Origin: Nectonema munidae
Lineage: Eukaryota; Nematomorpha; Nectonematoida; Nectonematidae
Direction of reading: 5' to 3'
DNA: 64,000 bases
Assembly: GCA_030549495.1 (NCBI GenBank)
Contig: JAUIRK010000993.1
Coordinates: forward strand, 434,001 to 498,000
Part shown: in pieces, positions 12,155-24,831 of the stretch
Position numbering within the stretch: the first letter of the stretch is position 1
How the letters are laid out: every line of letters begins with the position of its first letter
Made by a program: the position numbers and the translations under genes
Notes under the pieces: generated by a model
Database searches by the model: none
What the model was told of the DNA's origin: nothing
What the model saw: the letters and a program-made list of their open reading frames with translations, nothing else

Positions 12155-15100
12155 GTATGCAAATATTAGTTTTCTTAAGTGTCCCTAACTTAATAAAATA
12201 CTCTACGATAACACCCTTCACTTAAAAGCAGGACTGTAGAATCGGACTCAATTTCTTTAAAACAATTATGAATACCTTCATTCCATTAAGAAAGGAATCA
12301 GTTTGCCGTGTTCCTAAGCTCTATGCTTATATACTCTGTGTATCACAAATTATATTTTGCTAAACAGCTGGGATAGATATTCTTTTTATGGTTTTTTCTA
12401 ATGGGAAGTTCAAAATCATTTGATGTTGGAAAATAACATTATTTCAAAGATTCCTAAAACTCTTCAGCAATTAAACGATGCACTACAGTCTACACACTTA
12501 TTTTTTGCATATTATATTTATATAAATATAACAACAGAGGTTCTGATTTGCTGAGAACACAGGGGTTCCACAAAAGAATTCTTTGGGTTCTGTGAAAAAG
12601 TTCAGAGTATGAAATGTTTAATAAACATTCTTAAAGTTTGTAAATAACTTCTAAAAAATAGTCGTCAACTATTGCAGATTGCTATGCTATATTATATGAT
12701 ACTAAATGTTTATGGCCAACGTGAGCAGGTGTACGTATCGCATGAAATATCAAAATCTGAAAACAATACATAAATAAATTTAAATTAATTACATTATGTC
12801 CATATAAAAGTATCGGATTCTCGGGTTTTTAAAAATATTTCTCTACCAAAAAAGGATTCCGCGTTTGAAAAGTTTGGGAAACCACGGCGCACAACATGTG
12901 TGTACCAAGCATCATATGAGAAACATATCTACAAATTAATTTTCTTTACATTTGTGCTAAATTAATTGATAAAATCAAAGTTAAGCGTGTTATAACAACT
13001 GCGACTAAGTTGTAATCATTTACTGTAAATTAATGTTATCTGTGAACAGTAAAGTAGCTGGAGATTTTTATTTGGAGCAGCCAAATTGTCACTAAACTAT
13101 GTGCTTACTTATAGGCTATGTCTAAAATTAAATAACAAACAACCTACTCTTTGTGCTAATGAGCTTCTTTATCTACCATCCTTAGCATTATTCGAATCAT
13201 GTACTGTATTACATTTTTTTAATGCAAGGAGATGATGCTTTGTATTTGGATGAGAAAGTAAATGAGGTATTAATTAATGGGGAATAAATTGTAGAAGTTC
13301 ATTATTTCTATACTAAAAGCAAAAAGAACACTATGGGTGGCCTTCTTCAAATGACATATATCATTTATCAACGCCTGGATTTTAATTGAAAAAGAAGATA
13401 AGCCATGGCTTATATTTGTAGGGAACTTGGATTTTCATTTTATGCAAAACAGGATACTTATCTCTCGTCTTTTCTTTGTTAACCCTTTTCATTTTAACGT
13501 GTCTTATTTCTTGTTTCCATTTCTCATACCAAAGAGAATTTTTTTATTATAATTTGTTTTTTATTGCAAATAGAAGGTCGATCTTAACAAAGGAAAACGA
13601 TTTGAAGGCCACCACCTCCAATGATATCAATAATTTTTCTATTTTATTGTTAGAATGAGAATATTGTCAAAAGATACATTTATTATTTTTGTCAATTTTA
13701 ATTTTTTTGATCCTCGGCTCGTAACCTAGACCAATTGGCTTTGCGCCATGTGTCACATAGTTGTAACATTAAGCTTAATGTGACTTGATCTTTAAAATCA
13801 TTTGAGAGTAAATGAGCAATAAATTTCAAATTGAAAAAAGAACTTTCGAGATATTTTTGAATGAGTTATCAGATTATGATCATATCCGTAAAGCCACTAC
13901 ATTTATAACTTTTGAAAGTGTGATATGCTAAAGTTAGTTTGTTTTTAAAACTTTAGGTTTGGAGGATTCGTGGTGATGATGATTATATTTGTATATTATT
14001 AATATTCTATAGGCGTCTCTGAAAGAGGAGGAGAAGGGTTACTACTACTAGCTTAGATCATGCATTTTCGCCCAAATTCGAGAAAAAGAATATGTGTTTG
14101 AAATGGGGCTATCTATTAAAATGTAAGAATTGGAGTCGGAGTTTTTAAAAAAAAATTTAAGTTTTTTAAATAAAGAAATGAAATAGTTTAAAACTATGGA
14201 GTGACCCCATTCTTTAGTCAAAGCCTGAAGCGAAGAGTTAACCTTAAATTTATCGAGTTTTGTATTTAGTCTTCACCTCTCATTCAAAATAATAAATTTG
14301 AAATCTCTTTTTGAATAAATATATAGAGATAATGTAATAAGTTGGTTATAGTACTGATAAAATGATATTGCTTTTCTTCTTTTACCCTTCTCTAAAGTTT
14401 TGAAAAAAAATTGCCCACTAATTTTATTATATATGCAAACAAATTCACTAAGGTAATTTACATATGGTCGAAATTTGCGCTGTCCAGGTCCCGTCGACAA
14501 ATCTTTACATGCTTCCATGGGGACGGCTGCTTTAAATTATTGCCATCCATCGCTAGCCTAAAATTACATGAAAATATGCTAAAGTGGCGATTTCAAACTA
14601 AGTGGCTTTAAAGCTGCCATTCTTCTTTATTGAACTTTTACTTTTGTTCCTCATTTTTTCCTTTCCATGCCTTTGTACTCGTGAAAGAATTTTTCAATTA
14701 AATTGCTCAATGATTAACCTACACCATAACCAAAAATTTAGTATATTAGTTTAGGTCAAAAGATCTTATTATGCCATCAATCACAAATTACTTCCTCTTT
14801 CAAATTTTTGCGCCGTGTAGTCAAGTATTCTCATTTAAGTGCAAAAAATAGTTGAAGTTTTTATAATAAATGTATAAAATAGATACAAAGATTTCATTCA
14901 AAATTGTGAATATTTATTGCATGCTATATTGTAGTTAATTAAATAACACAAAAATTGTGACTAAATTTTACATTTCTTGTCCTTTGTGATTAACCGACAT
15001 TAATTAAATGATTGCATTGCTTTATTGATTGTTTTGTATATTATTTATCATCATGCAAAACGTGGTAGCTTGTACGATTTTAATTAAGTTTGAAGTCGAA

Positions 15101-16364
15101 ACGCATAAGTTTGAAATTTTTTGGAGATGTGGGAGTGGCGGTAAAATGCTTCCATCATAACGAATATATTGTTCTAAAATTTTTAAGAAATCCTCTCTTA
15201 AAAATTTTCAAAATTTTGCCTTACCTTACTTCTTTGTGCTTCTTTTGGTATTTTAATCATTGAAATCGATAGTGATCAAATTCTAAACTAAATTAACTTT
15301 TTTTCTTTTAATAATTCTAACTAATTAACTGAACAGTATATACCCTATTTTCTTGGAAACGGTCGCTGCCTTGAAATTAGAGCATTTTTAAATCAGTTTT
15401 TTTTTTAATTTTTTCTCTTCGGAAAGGCAGTGACAGTTAATATTTAAAGCCTTTTCTATATTCTAGGGGCTGAATATACAAAATGAAATTGCCAAACATG
15501 TTTACCATGAAACTATTTTGAAGGATTTTGCAAATGAAAAAGCCATAATGGTATTTTTCTAAAAAAAACTTCCGTATAATAAACAGTATCTCTGCACGTG
15601 CTTTTCCGAAGAGGTGAAGAGTTGCGCAGACTATATCTTACTCGGACCATCATGATAAAATGGGTCAAATAAGCTTAAAACTGACCCTGACAAAACACGT
15701 GCTTTAGTTAATTGGCTGGATTGTAGCTTATTGTAGTAAAGAGTAGGGATTTAAGCGCATATTGTTCATTTTTGAAGGCGAAATAAAAAATGAAAATAAT
15801 ATATAAAAAGCTATAATATATGTCGCTCCCAAAATTATCCCCCCTCCCCCCCCCCTCCTCATCCAGATGTCCAGCCCTAAATCAAACCCGTAAATTATCG
15901 TGAAGCATAGTTCCAGTTTTTTTCTGATTCAACCTTTATCTGTGAATAATTATCACCTGTCAATCTATTTAATTCGTTGATATGATTGGTTGAAATAATT
16001 CAAATTTCTCTTAAAAATTAGTTTTAAAAATATTCGTTCTTTAAGAAATGCTAAAATGTAAGATGAGAAAATAGAGATGGAGAATCGGAAATGTAAACGA
16101 ATTAAAGTTGTTTTGTTAATTAAATAGAAGTCAGAGACTCATGTTTACACGTAATGCGCATGTGACTTAAGAATAAAGTTTCTGTGACTTTATGAAAAAT
16201 TTTATTTCTGTGCATTCAGTTATTATTCAATAAGATATAAATCTATTCAAATATAAATATTCAAAGAAAAATACAAGATTAAAATATAAATATTATAAAT
16301 TATAATTTTCAATTCAGTTTATTATTTATCATTTTTTATTTTATTGAGTCAAATAATTTTCACT

Positions 16365-16514
16365 GAGGGCGTGAGTAAAGTTGGCTAGATACTCGGTTTC
16401 GATGCTATGACGTCGTGGGTTCGATCCAGCATCAAACCTTCTTTTCTCATAGTTCGCTACACGCGGCGCAATAAGGCCTTCTCGATGGAAACAATCCACG
16501 CTACCTTGTCCTTT
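16365..16514 (+). repeat. tRNA-derived SINE, copy 2 (plus strand)
   Basis: An A-box-like GTTGGCTAGATACTCGG is followed at the right spacing by a perfect B-box core, GGGTTCGATCC. The body has CATAGTTCGCTACACGCGGCG and CGATGGAAAC, and the end is CTACCTTGTCC. It is closely similar to the copy at 30823-30960. The two boxes are an internal RNA polymerase III promoter. It does not fold as an intact tRNA by eye. Confidence 0.8.
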
Positions 16515-17224
16515 CTTCTTGTGTATTATTTCTCCATATATTTTTTAACATTTGGAATACTGAGATTTGACAAAATATGCCAAGTTTAACCAAATTATAT
16601 GACTATTTGGATACTTTCATGAGTTGTGACTTCTATGATTTGATTCTGATTATAATTATGCGCCTTGGAAATTGAATACACACGTTTTATGAAAGATCCT
16701 CCTCCCGTTTTAGTCCTTGTTCACTACTCTGTCTCATGAAACGCATTTCTGAAATGACAAAAGTGTTAGCTTTTTAAGTACATCTTACTGTCCCTATAAA
16801 ATATTAATGACCTATATATAAATATACTTTATCTGGCCTATAAAAGGACTAAATCTAGATATCATTGTATATCACACTGTCTTTATCCTGCAACATCCTT
16901 TTTCTCTTTATTACACCTCGTCTTACGCACCTTTATATGAAATGCTATTGTATTAATAGGCGTACGCCATCGTCCACTAGCTAGAACCGGCTTTCTTAAC
17001 CGCTTTCATGTATGGACTCCTTATAAATTGTAATGCCTACTATGGGCATCCGATTAGTCCCAATGGAACCCCATTGCCGCTAAAAGAAAATCGTCTACCT
17101 TAACTCATGTGATTCCTGCTATAAATAGTTGATTTTCGGAAACCAATATTATGACTGAAATACTGGTTCTTTATATATAATTACTAAATGCTGACTCCTT
17201 TTTCTAGGATCAAATGAGCTTAAT

Positions 17225-17320
17225 CAGGGGCGTAGCCAGTGGCTCCTAACTACGTTCACTACCACCCCACCCCAACTCCTCTTCTGCCCCGCCAACTTTC
17301 AATTTCTGGCTACGCCACTG
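17225..17320. mobile_element. Short hAT-like MITE (96 bp)
   Basis: It starts CAGGGGCGTAGCCAG and ends CTGGCTACGCCACTG. It is flanked by AGCTTAAT (17217-17224) and AACTTAAT (17321-17328), an 8-bp duplication with one mismatch. The termini resemble those of the element at 5467-5722. Confidence 0.8.
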
Positions 17321-17560
17321 AACTTAATTATATAAAAACGCATCTAAAAAGATGAGCAACAGACTCCTAGTTTTCTAAAACTTGAACTTCATGACGACAG
17401 AATGTCTTAAATTTTTGTCCGAAATTTGCCCATTTAATGATTCTAAAAAAATCATTTGCGCAGTCCCAAATTTTTTTCTACCTTTTTAGATTTTGTTAGC
17501 TAGCGAGTTAGTAAGGTATAATTTGTTAATTAGCTTTTTTATGCTTAAATATTTTGTTGA

Positions 17561-17677
17561 TTAATACATTTTAATTCATGCAAAGCAGACTGTTTTGACT
17601 AACCCCTATTGAATTTCGCTGGAAAATTTGAGTTCGTCTTCGTTCCTCTCCACGAACAATAACTCAAAATGGGTTAA
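17561..17677. mobile_element. TTAA-flanked MITE of the CCCATTT family
   Basis: It begins TTAATACATTTTAATTCATG and ends CAAAATGGGTTAA. The interior has GCAAAGCAGAC, CCTATTGAATTTCGC and CGAACAATAAC, close to the left part of the element at 3300. The left CCC has decayed. Confidence 0.65.
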
Positions 17678-18807
17678 TTTATTTGTTCCTTAGTTACTTA
17701 GTCAGTTAGCTAGTTATTTAGTTCAGTAGATAAGTAGCTTCTGAGTTACCTGGTTACTGAGGCTAATTTGTTTTGACTGTCCATTTAAAAATTTGGATAA
17801 TTGATAAGGTATATAGGTATTAGATAAGTGCATGTAGACATTTTTAGCATTCGACGTTTTGTCTTAGTCCCGCCCCTTGCATGCTTTTCTCCTTTATCAG
17901 TCAAAATATTTCATCTGTCAATGATCCTATTGCGTGAATATGATTGCATGAAAATATACAAATTTGTGAAAGAAATAGTTTAAACGAATATTCATAATTT
18001 ATGAAATGCAAAAATATTAGACGCGATAAAAACAAGTACAAGGTCATATGGTTTGAAAAAATTATAATTGACTCATTAAGAATTTTTATAAGTTAAGTTG
18101 TTTGTGACGTTCGCACCCATCCTTTCGGATATCGTGGCTCGTTTAGAATGCTGAGTCTAGGTCTACCTGGACTTTCCATCCGACTAAACGCCTACCAGCC
18201 CTTGTTACTGCATAGCTATACCTTGTTAATGTTATACAGTCGAACCTCGATATAACGAACCTTGTTATAACGAAATTTTCGATATAACGAAACATTCACT
18301 AGTTCCCTTGACCTTGATGTCTCTTATAGGAAAAATCACTTCATTATAACGAACTTCAACATATCAAAATCCTCAATATAGCGAAATGTAATCACGAACT
18401 TTTTGTTGGTATTACATACATGTGCTTAGATTTATTCATCATATCTGTCCATTATGTTAGAAAATCTTTCAATATGTTTTTAGCTGTCTCTCTCCCTCTC
18501 TTTCTTTTTGTTCAGTATCTCTCAACACGTTCTCTAATGTCTATATCATTTTTATCATAAAGCTTTGATTTCTCTGTTTAGTTTGTCACGCACATCTCTT
18601 CATCATCTCAATCATTTTCAACTAAGCTCTGCCACTCTCTTTTCACCATCTGTTAGAAATTTTGCTTCGTCATTTAAATTTTACATAATCATTGTCAATT
18701 ACTTCATTATTATAAATTCTGTATTTCTTTTATCTTCCAACATTGAAAATTGCAAGTTAATTTATTTTTTCTCTCACTCTAGAAAATTTCATCAAACTTA
18801 ATTTTTA

Positions 18808-19160
18808 ATGAGTAAAGTACCACCACAAAAACGAAAGCAATTTAACATTTCTGAAAAGAAAAGTATTCAATGAACTTGAAAAAACAATTTCAAAAAAATG
18901 AAATTGCTAAAAAAAATACAACATCAGTTGTTCAACTTTATCCACTTTTATTAAAAACAAAGACAAAATTTTCAATTTTTCTTCTACCAATGCTTCAAAA
19001 AGAAGAACAACTAAAGCACAATTTGAAAGTGTTGATAAAGCAATATATGATTGGTTTTTGGAAGCTAGAGCAGAAGGTATTCCTTTAAGTGGCCCTCTTA
19101 TTTTTGAAAAGGCAAGGTTTTTTGCTGAAAAGTTCAATTTAGCAAATTTTAACCCTATTA
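18808..19160 (+). pseudogene. Tigger transposase, N-terminal part (broken)
   Basis: The ATG at 18808 opens MSKVPPQKRKQFNISEKKSI, a typical pogo/Tigger start leading into the psq-type DNA-binding helix, but a stop follows at once. After frame changes, the stretch YDWFLEARAEGIPLSGPLI at about 19045-19105 is the CENP-B-type second helix-turn-helix (W, R, G and P at usual spacing), continuing FEKARFFAEKFNLANFNP. The frame is lost where the tandem-repeat insert begins. The transposase would have bound the element ends and cut and pasted the DNA. This copy cannot make a full protein. Confidence 0.8.
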
Positions 19161-20735
19161 GTGCTGGGGGCGTAAAACGCCCCCCTTCACTAAAAAATTA
19201 ATTGTAGAAAATTGGCTGAATCATATCCTTTCAAATTTTGTGACTTTTCCTAAAATCGCTAGCTGCATCTTTTGAAACCATTTTCATGGTAGTTGAATGA
19301 CCCCTTCATGTCCAAAACTGTCGATCAAAATAAAAAATTAAAATTTTTCAGCAAAATTTTGACATTATCTGTACTTAACCTTATAACTTAGGATCTATAT
19401 TATATAATACTCTGAAAATTTATAATTATATACAGTTTTAAAACGCATAACACTTTATATATTTAATTTTTACAATAATCATCGCTACTTTTTAGAAAAT
19501 GTCAATCAAAATTTTGATTGTCAAAAATATACCTTCAAATTTTACATAAAATATAAGTTTTTATACTAAATCGGTCATGCTGTTTTCATTTCTGGACTCA
19601 TTTTTTACATTTAGGATTTGAAAATACCTAAAAGTATTAATCATATTTGCGGTTTACTTCTGAAAATTATCTCCAAAAACATTCCTTCACATTTTACATA
19701 AAATATATGTGTTATACTAAATACGCTCTGGACTAATTTTTTACGTTTAGGATCTGGAAATACCTATAAGTGTTAATCAAATTTGCGGTTTACTTCTAAA
19801 AATTATCTCCAAAAACATTCATTCAAATTTTACAATAAAATATATGTTTTTATACCAAATCAACCATGCTGTTTTCATTTCTGAACTCATTTTTCAAATT
19901 TACCGGTTTTAAAATATCAGTCAAAATTTGCGGTTTACTTCTAAAAGCTATCTCCAAAAATATTCTCTCAATTTTACATGAAATATTTGTTTTTATACCA
20001 AATCGATCATGCTGTTTTCATTTCTGAACTCATTTTTTACATTTAGGATTTGAAAATACCTATAAGTATTTGCGGTTACTTCTGAAAATTGTCGCCAAAA
20101 ATATTTTCTTGAAATATATGTTTTTATACCAAATCAATCATGCTGTTTTCATTTCTAAACTCATTTTTTTACATTTAGGATTTGAAAATAGCTATAAGTG
20201 TTAATCAAATTTGCGGTTTACTTCTAAAAATTGTCTCCAAAAACATTCTTTCAAATTTTACAATTAAATATATGTTTTTATACCAAATCAACCATGCTAG
20301 TTTCATTTCTGAACACAGTTTTCGCATTTAGAGGTTTTACTGCTAGTGCCAATATTTGCGGTTTATGTCTGAAAACTATATCCCAAATATTCTCTCTAAT
20401 TTTACATGAAATATATGTTTTTATACCAATTCGACCATGATATTTTTTATTTCTGAAATCATTTTTTGCAATTAGAGGTTTTAAATGTCTGAAAGTGTCA
20501 ATCAAATTTTCGATTTACGTCTTTGTCTACAGAAATATTTTTGAAATTTAAATAAAATATCTGTTTTTATGCCAAATTGAAGATGCTGCTTTTATTTTTG
20601 GACTCAGGTTTGGCATTTATGGTTTTAAAATATCTGGAAGCTTGAATCAGATTTGCGGTTTACTTCTAGATACTGTCTTCAAAAATATTTTCAAAAAAAT
20701 AAAATATCTGTTTTATACCAAATCGACTATTATGA
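19157..20735 (-). repeat. Tandem-repeat element, about 9 units of about 145 bp, with end hairpin (copy 1)
   Basis: Units recur at about 19532, 19688, 19825, 19969, 20105, 20252, 20395, 20541 and 20692. Each has a fairly constant core: ATATATGTTTTTATACCAAATC, CATGCTGTTTTCATTTCTGA, CATTTAGGATTTGAAAATA and TTGCGGTTTACTTCTAAAAA. Left of the units is a single-copy leader (19190-19530). At the left edge is a hairpin, GGGGGCG-TAAAA-CGCCCCC (19166-19184). A second copy lies inverted at 26.6-27.9 kb with the same leader and units. Strand is given so that the hairpin is the 3' end, which is a guess. On that strand the sequence after the hairpin reads AGCACTAA then T, as at a Helitron 3' end. Confidence 0.75.
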
Positions 20736-20739
20736 AAAC

Positions 20740-21580
20740 TATTCATATATTATGAATAAAACTCAAAGTCGTGGATGACAAACTCGATTTTTTGTCACTG
20801 GATAAGTAAATTAAACAATATAATGAAATTAAAGAAGAGAAAAATTGTTTTATTATTGGACAACTGCACAGCTCATAAAAATATACCACTTTATTCCAAT
20901 ATTTGAATAGAATATTTACCAGCCAATTCTACCGCTTTGATTCAGCCTCTGGATCAAGGCATAATTAGATGTTTCAAAGCCAAGTACAGAGCAAACCTTG
21001 TCAGATATTTTCTGTCAAATGAGGAGAAGCGAAACTTCTCATTTAACATTCTTCAAGCTCTGCATTTATCAGTTTCTTCATGGAACGCTGTTGATTCATC
21101 AATTGTTGCCAATTGCTTCAAGAAATGCGGATTTGCGCTCGAACAAGTTTTTGATTCAGAATGTGATTCTGAAGTTCTATACTCTGAAGAAACATTGCGT
21201 ACACTTTATTTAGAGAATAGTTTAAATGAAAAGAAATTGACGAGTTCATTTCAATAGATGAACATGTTATAACTCATCAAAAAAGAAGTGATGATGATAT
21301 TATAAGGGAAGTGGAATTGGATCAGTCATCCAATGTTTATGGGGAGGAGCAATCTGGAGATGAAGACTCAACTAATCCTGAAGAAGCTGAAAAAAGTAAT
21401 CTCACTTTAACTGAAGCTAAAACAATTTCAGCTAAACTTTATCAATATTTGTTGAGAAGAGAAGATTTACCTTCAGAAATTGTTAGGAGTAGCATTTCGA
21501 TTTGCGAGTTCCTAGAAAATCTGCACTCTAAAGCATATAAGCAGAAGAAAATAACGCATTATTTTCATTCACATACATAA
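20740..21580 (+). pseudogene. Tigger transposase, C-terminal catalytic part (broken)
   Basis: The stretch resumes at about MNKTQSRGWMT, continues KKRKIVLLLDNCTAH (second catalytic Asp), then IQPLDQGIIRCFKAKY (third acidic position), then a Trp-containing segment and NCFKKCGFALEQ, typical of the Tigger DDE domain. A frameshift at about 21257 separates an acidic C-terminal frame (21311-21580) ending YKQKKITHYFHSHT. The first catalytic Asp and about 370 bp of the gene are missing compared with the Tigger at 38.3-40.6 kb. The protein is dead. Confidence 0.85.
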
Positions 21581-22715
21581 ACTTTCATAGCATCATTTTC
21601 ATAATACAAATAAACGATTTTACCGCATGTACTTTTTCAAATTATTGTAACCTCATTTTAACGAAAAAATAATAAAAGCCTTTGTAATTTCGTTATATAA
21701 AGATTTCCTATAACGAAGTCTCAATATAACGAAAAAATATTGGGGTCCGTAGGATTTTGTTATATTGAGGTTCGACTGTATATATTATTTTACAAGAATG
21801 TATGTTACAAATATATAAATACAGCTGAGTGAACGATACAACCATAACGCGAACGCTCCCAATTTGGAAAACAATCTTAATGTCTAGTGATAGCTTGATT
21901 ACTAACAAGGTTAGAATCGACTCGCCAGAGCACTACCTAACAGTAAAAACCTTTGAATTCTTCGGAGGAAGAAAACCAGGATAAAAAACCGGTACGTAAG
22001 AATCTTTCACCCGAGCCCCTAGTTGTTACTTCTTAGAACCCTTGGTCTAGATCAGAGGTAGGCCATTTTCGGCTTTTTGTAGTTTATGCAAACAAAATTA
22101 AAATTTTTTTTAGGAAATTTAAAACTATTTAAAATAAATTTTTTTATTGTCCATATTTAAATGAATTTAAAATTGCTGTTTAAATTTAATGTATAAAAGA
22201 ACATAAAAAAAGAATGTAGATTTTTCTTCAAATACTGAAAATAAAAATACTTATATTATGAATTTTTTTATTTCTTTTTAATTACTAAATAATTATAGGT
22301 CATTTTATATTAGTAAATTTTAGCAATCATTGATTTACTGCTTTCTTTTAACATACTGCTGGGAATCAATATACTTGATCGAACATAAAAGTTTGAATAT
22401 TTGGAAGATCAATTGATATTGAGAACCACTGTGATAAAGCCTGAAAATTTTTGGTTTATGTAGTTTAGTTAAATAAAAATAATAAAGGCTCGCATTTGAC
22501 ATACGAAAATTTGATAGACAATATGGAATTGACAAAGAAAAGAAAACTGTTTATTGGACACAAGTTTTTTAGAAAAAAAACTTTTAGCCTTGGCCCATTT
22601 AGGTGCGAACCTGATTAGATTAAATGCCTCAAACAGGCTTAATACCTGCCCTGAAAATATTGTAAACGGCCTTTGTACAAAAAAAGGTTCTCAATTTCTA
22701 GTTTTAACTCTAGAG

Positions 22716-23133
22716 TACTGATTCTTAACCGGGGGTCCACGGACCCCTAAGTGGTCCATCGCTCCGCTCCGTCTTAGGGGGTCCATGAACACTTTTTTAT
22801 TTTTGTAATAAAAAAACTTAAAATGAGTGAAAATAGTCTGGGCATTTGTACGTGTAAAAATAACTTAAAACAAAAAGTTAACTTTTAAATTTTGAATAAG
22901 TAGTATGCGGTTTATTTTTGTTCTCCCTGAATTTACGTAAAATTTGCGTTGCTACGTGTATTTCACGTCATTTGAGATAAAATAATTCAGGTCAATAAAA
23001 TAAAGTAAAAATATTAATTGCATGCGAAGTTGTTTTTGTGGCTTTTTATGCTAAAGTGTCCTTTTAGGCAGTCAATAGCTTTCATCAATCTTCTTAAAGG
23101 GGTCCATGACAGAATAAAGATTAAGAACGTCTG
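22716..23133. mobile_element. hAT-like MITE (418 bp)
   Basis: The left end TACTGATTCTTAACCGGGGG and the inverted right end (CAGACGTTCTTAATC when read inward) are imperfect repeats. Flanks are CTCTAGAG (22708-22715) and CTTTAGAG (23134-23141), an 8-bp duplication with one mismatch. The phrases CCGGGGGTCCACGGACCCC and GGGGTCCATGA recur in the element at 36.2-37.3 kb. Confidence 0.75.
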
Positions 23134-23361
23134 CTTTAGAGTGTAGCTTTGTGAAGTAATAGTTTGGAGTTCGAATCAGAAATTCACCATGAAGTTTTTA
23201 CAGTGTTCACAAATAATATCAAAATAAATATGTTGAGTGGCTTTGTGATGGATAGGACGTATAATGTTTTTTTATTTTGCGGACAAATGGTCATGCTTTT
23301 TGTGATCTATATTATTTAGACATTTGCAAGAACTGTTATTCAAATTCTCTTTTCATTTAAG

Positions 23362-24120
23362 GGAATTTCTCTCTTCCAAAATGTGAAACTATTTCGAAAG
23401 AAGGCGCTCCTGTCTCCTCTCTCGCCTCCACACGCCCTTGACTTCGTTGAGTGTTGCGTTAAACTCCCTAATCGCAAGTTGAATGCCACAATCGAAAACT
23501 TTAGTGTGCCTCTACACCTCATCCAGAAATACAATCTGGAATTTGCGTTCACTGCTAGAGGCGTCATTGTGAAGCAGCCTGCTTCTGCCGACGTTTACCT
23601 TAGTATAGTGAAATCGATAAAGTACTTCAATCTTGATTCTCATCTTGATTTCCTGCTGCAGCGTTTTCAGCTGCAATGCCTGCCCTATCAAAGCATATTC
23701 ACATCATCCTACTTGGCCCCGCCTTCGTTATCTGTCAATCAAATCATTTTGATTAACTCTAAAGGCGCCAGTTCTAGTAAGCGTGCCACTCTATCCCATG
23801 GCAATGGTGATAAAAATCGAATTTTGTACTCCGTTTTTCCACCAACTATCCAACCAAAGACGCTTCATATCCTGCCAACTCCAAACAACGTCTCATTTGA
23901 GCAGTATGGGGAAAGTAATGCCATTCCCCCGATCTTCACTGAGTATTCAAGCCAGAGTTTGGTTTCCTCATCCAAGGCTTTACTGGCGCATCGTCAGAAA
24001 ATAGGCATTGTATTGATCACATCTCTTGGCCTCTTGCTTGTTCTTTTCATATTTGCGATTTGGAAAGCTCATTCATATCGAAATGGCATATCCAAGATGC
24101 GAAAACAACACAATATTGAT
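23362..24120 (+). CDS. CLSTN: Calsyntenin, exon C: juxtamembrane ectodomain and transmembrane helix
   Basis: The acceptor TTTCATTTAAG precedes GGA at 23362 in phase 0, matching exon B; the donor is GAT/GTAAGA at 24121, phase 0. The exon encodes 253 residues. It opens GISLFQNVKLF, then LDFVECCVKL with the conserved LDxC-type strand, then a SIKYFNLD...FQLQC segment, as in calsyntenin ectodomains. The membrane helix IGIVLITSLGLLLVLFIFAIW lies at 24001-24063, followed by basic residues (KAHSYRNGISKMRKQ) as a stop-transfer signal. A likely N-glycosylation site is NATI early in the exon. The start was extended upstream of the GTG at 23383 because the acceptor and the conserved GISLF stretch lie there. 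Confidence 0.92.
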
Positions 24121-24487
24121 GTAAGATTTAGTCTACTTGCTAAGATTATATTTATTATTATAGTGCCATGGTTCACACTCCAACTGTGAAGTAAAGGGTT
24201 TAGCGGTGAGATTACTTTTAGTTAACTTTATTAATATCATTCGGTTAAGAAAATCCTAGAATCAACAAACTTCTATAGAGTTACTTGTAGCATTCTTAAA
24301 TCGTATTGATGATCATCAGCTACTAATGGAGCCGGCAGAACTACACGGTGGCTGGTAGTAGAATTACTGATCGCCCCTGTTGCGAAAGTTAGACAAAACT
24401 TCCACACCCTACCCCGATTACCTCTTTTAGAGGAATAAATGTTCATTCAGTTAAAAATGTTTTTTGACTGACAAGTTACCCTTATAA

Positions 24488-24621
24488 AGGTGAGGGTATC
24501 TTGCTGTATTTTCATAGAGAATTCACACTTTCATCGCTTGTATTGAATTATTATCAATAAAGAAGCTTTTCTGGTGTATTTGAACTCGAGACTTTGTAGC
24601 ATCGAAGCTAGACCCTTCCAC
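24488..24621 (-). repeat. tRNA-derived SINE, copy 3 (minus strand) with target duplication
   Basis: On the minus strand: GGTCTAGCTTCGATGC (A-box region), CGAGTTCAAATAC (B-box-like), TGAATTCTCTATGAAAATACA and a CCCTCACCTTT tail. CCCTTATAA occurs on both sides (24479-24487 and 24622-24630), a probable target-site duplication. It is more diverged than copies 2 and 4. Confidence 0.65.
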
Positions 24622-24831
24622 CCCTTATAATCTATACTATTAAAAAGTTGATGTTCAATGGATTATGATAAAGAACGATCCATAAAGTATATTACTTTTT
24701 GAGTAGTTTAAAGTTCAGGATAATTTCAACAACCCTTATAAAAATACTTAACTACATGTAACTCGTCTTTATGTATTAATCATTAATATCTAATTATATT
24801 TCCCCGCAATACGATATCACTTCATCCGGTA

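Larger units (their letters stand above)
18237..21778 (+). mobile_element. Tigger/pogo DNA transposon carrying a tandem-repeat insert
   Basis: The ends are CAGTCGAACCTCGATATAAC and its inverted partner (GTTATATTGAGGTTCGACTG), flanked by TA on both sides (18235-18236 and 21779-21780). CAGT termini and a TA target are typical of the Tigger/pogo branch of Tc1/mariner. Transposase pieces lie at 18808-19160 and about 20740-21580. The middle of the gene is replaced by a roughly 1.57-kb block of about 145-bp tandem units. It sits in calsyntenin intron B in the sense direction. Confidence 0.9.
12155..23361 (+). other. Calsyntenin intron B (11.2 kb)
   Basis: The donor is GTATGC and the acceptor TTTCATTTAAG. 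It holds a possible hAT-like MITE (about 12536-12889, ends CAGAGGTTCT and CCGTGGTTTCC when both are read inward, target duplication not clear), a SINE, a 96-bp hAT-like MITE, a TTAA MITE, the composite Tigger element and a 418-bp hAT-like MITE. Outside these I see only AT-rich sequence. A C-rich run lies at 15839-15860. Confidence 0.75.

Noticed and set aside
12536-12889. A hAT-like MITE with CAGAGGTTCT and GGAAACCACGG ends
   Set aside because: The ends fit the hAT style, but the inverted match is short and no 8-bp duplication is visible; it is mentioned only in the intron entry.
16380-16440. A tRNA gene
   Set aside because: A and B boxes are present, but the arms do not pair into a cloverleaf by eye, and four dispersed copies with a common tail show it is a SINE.
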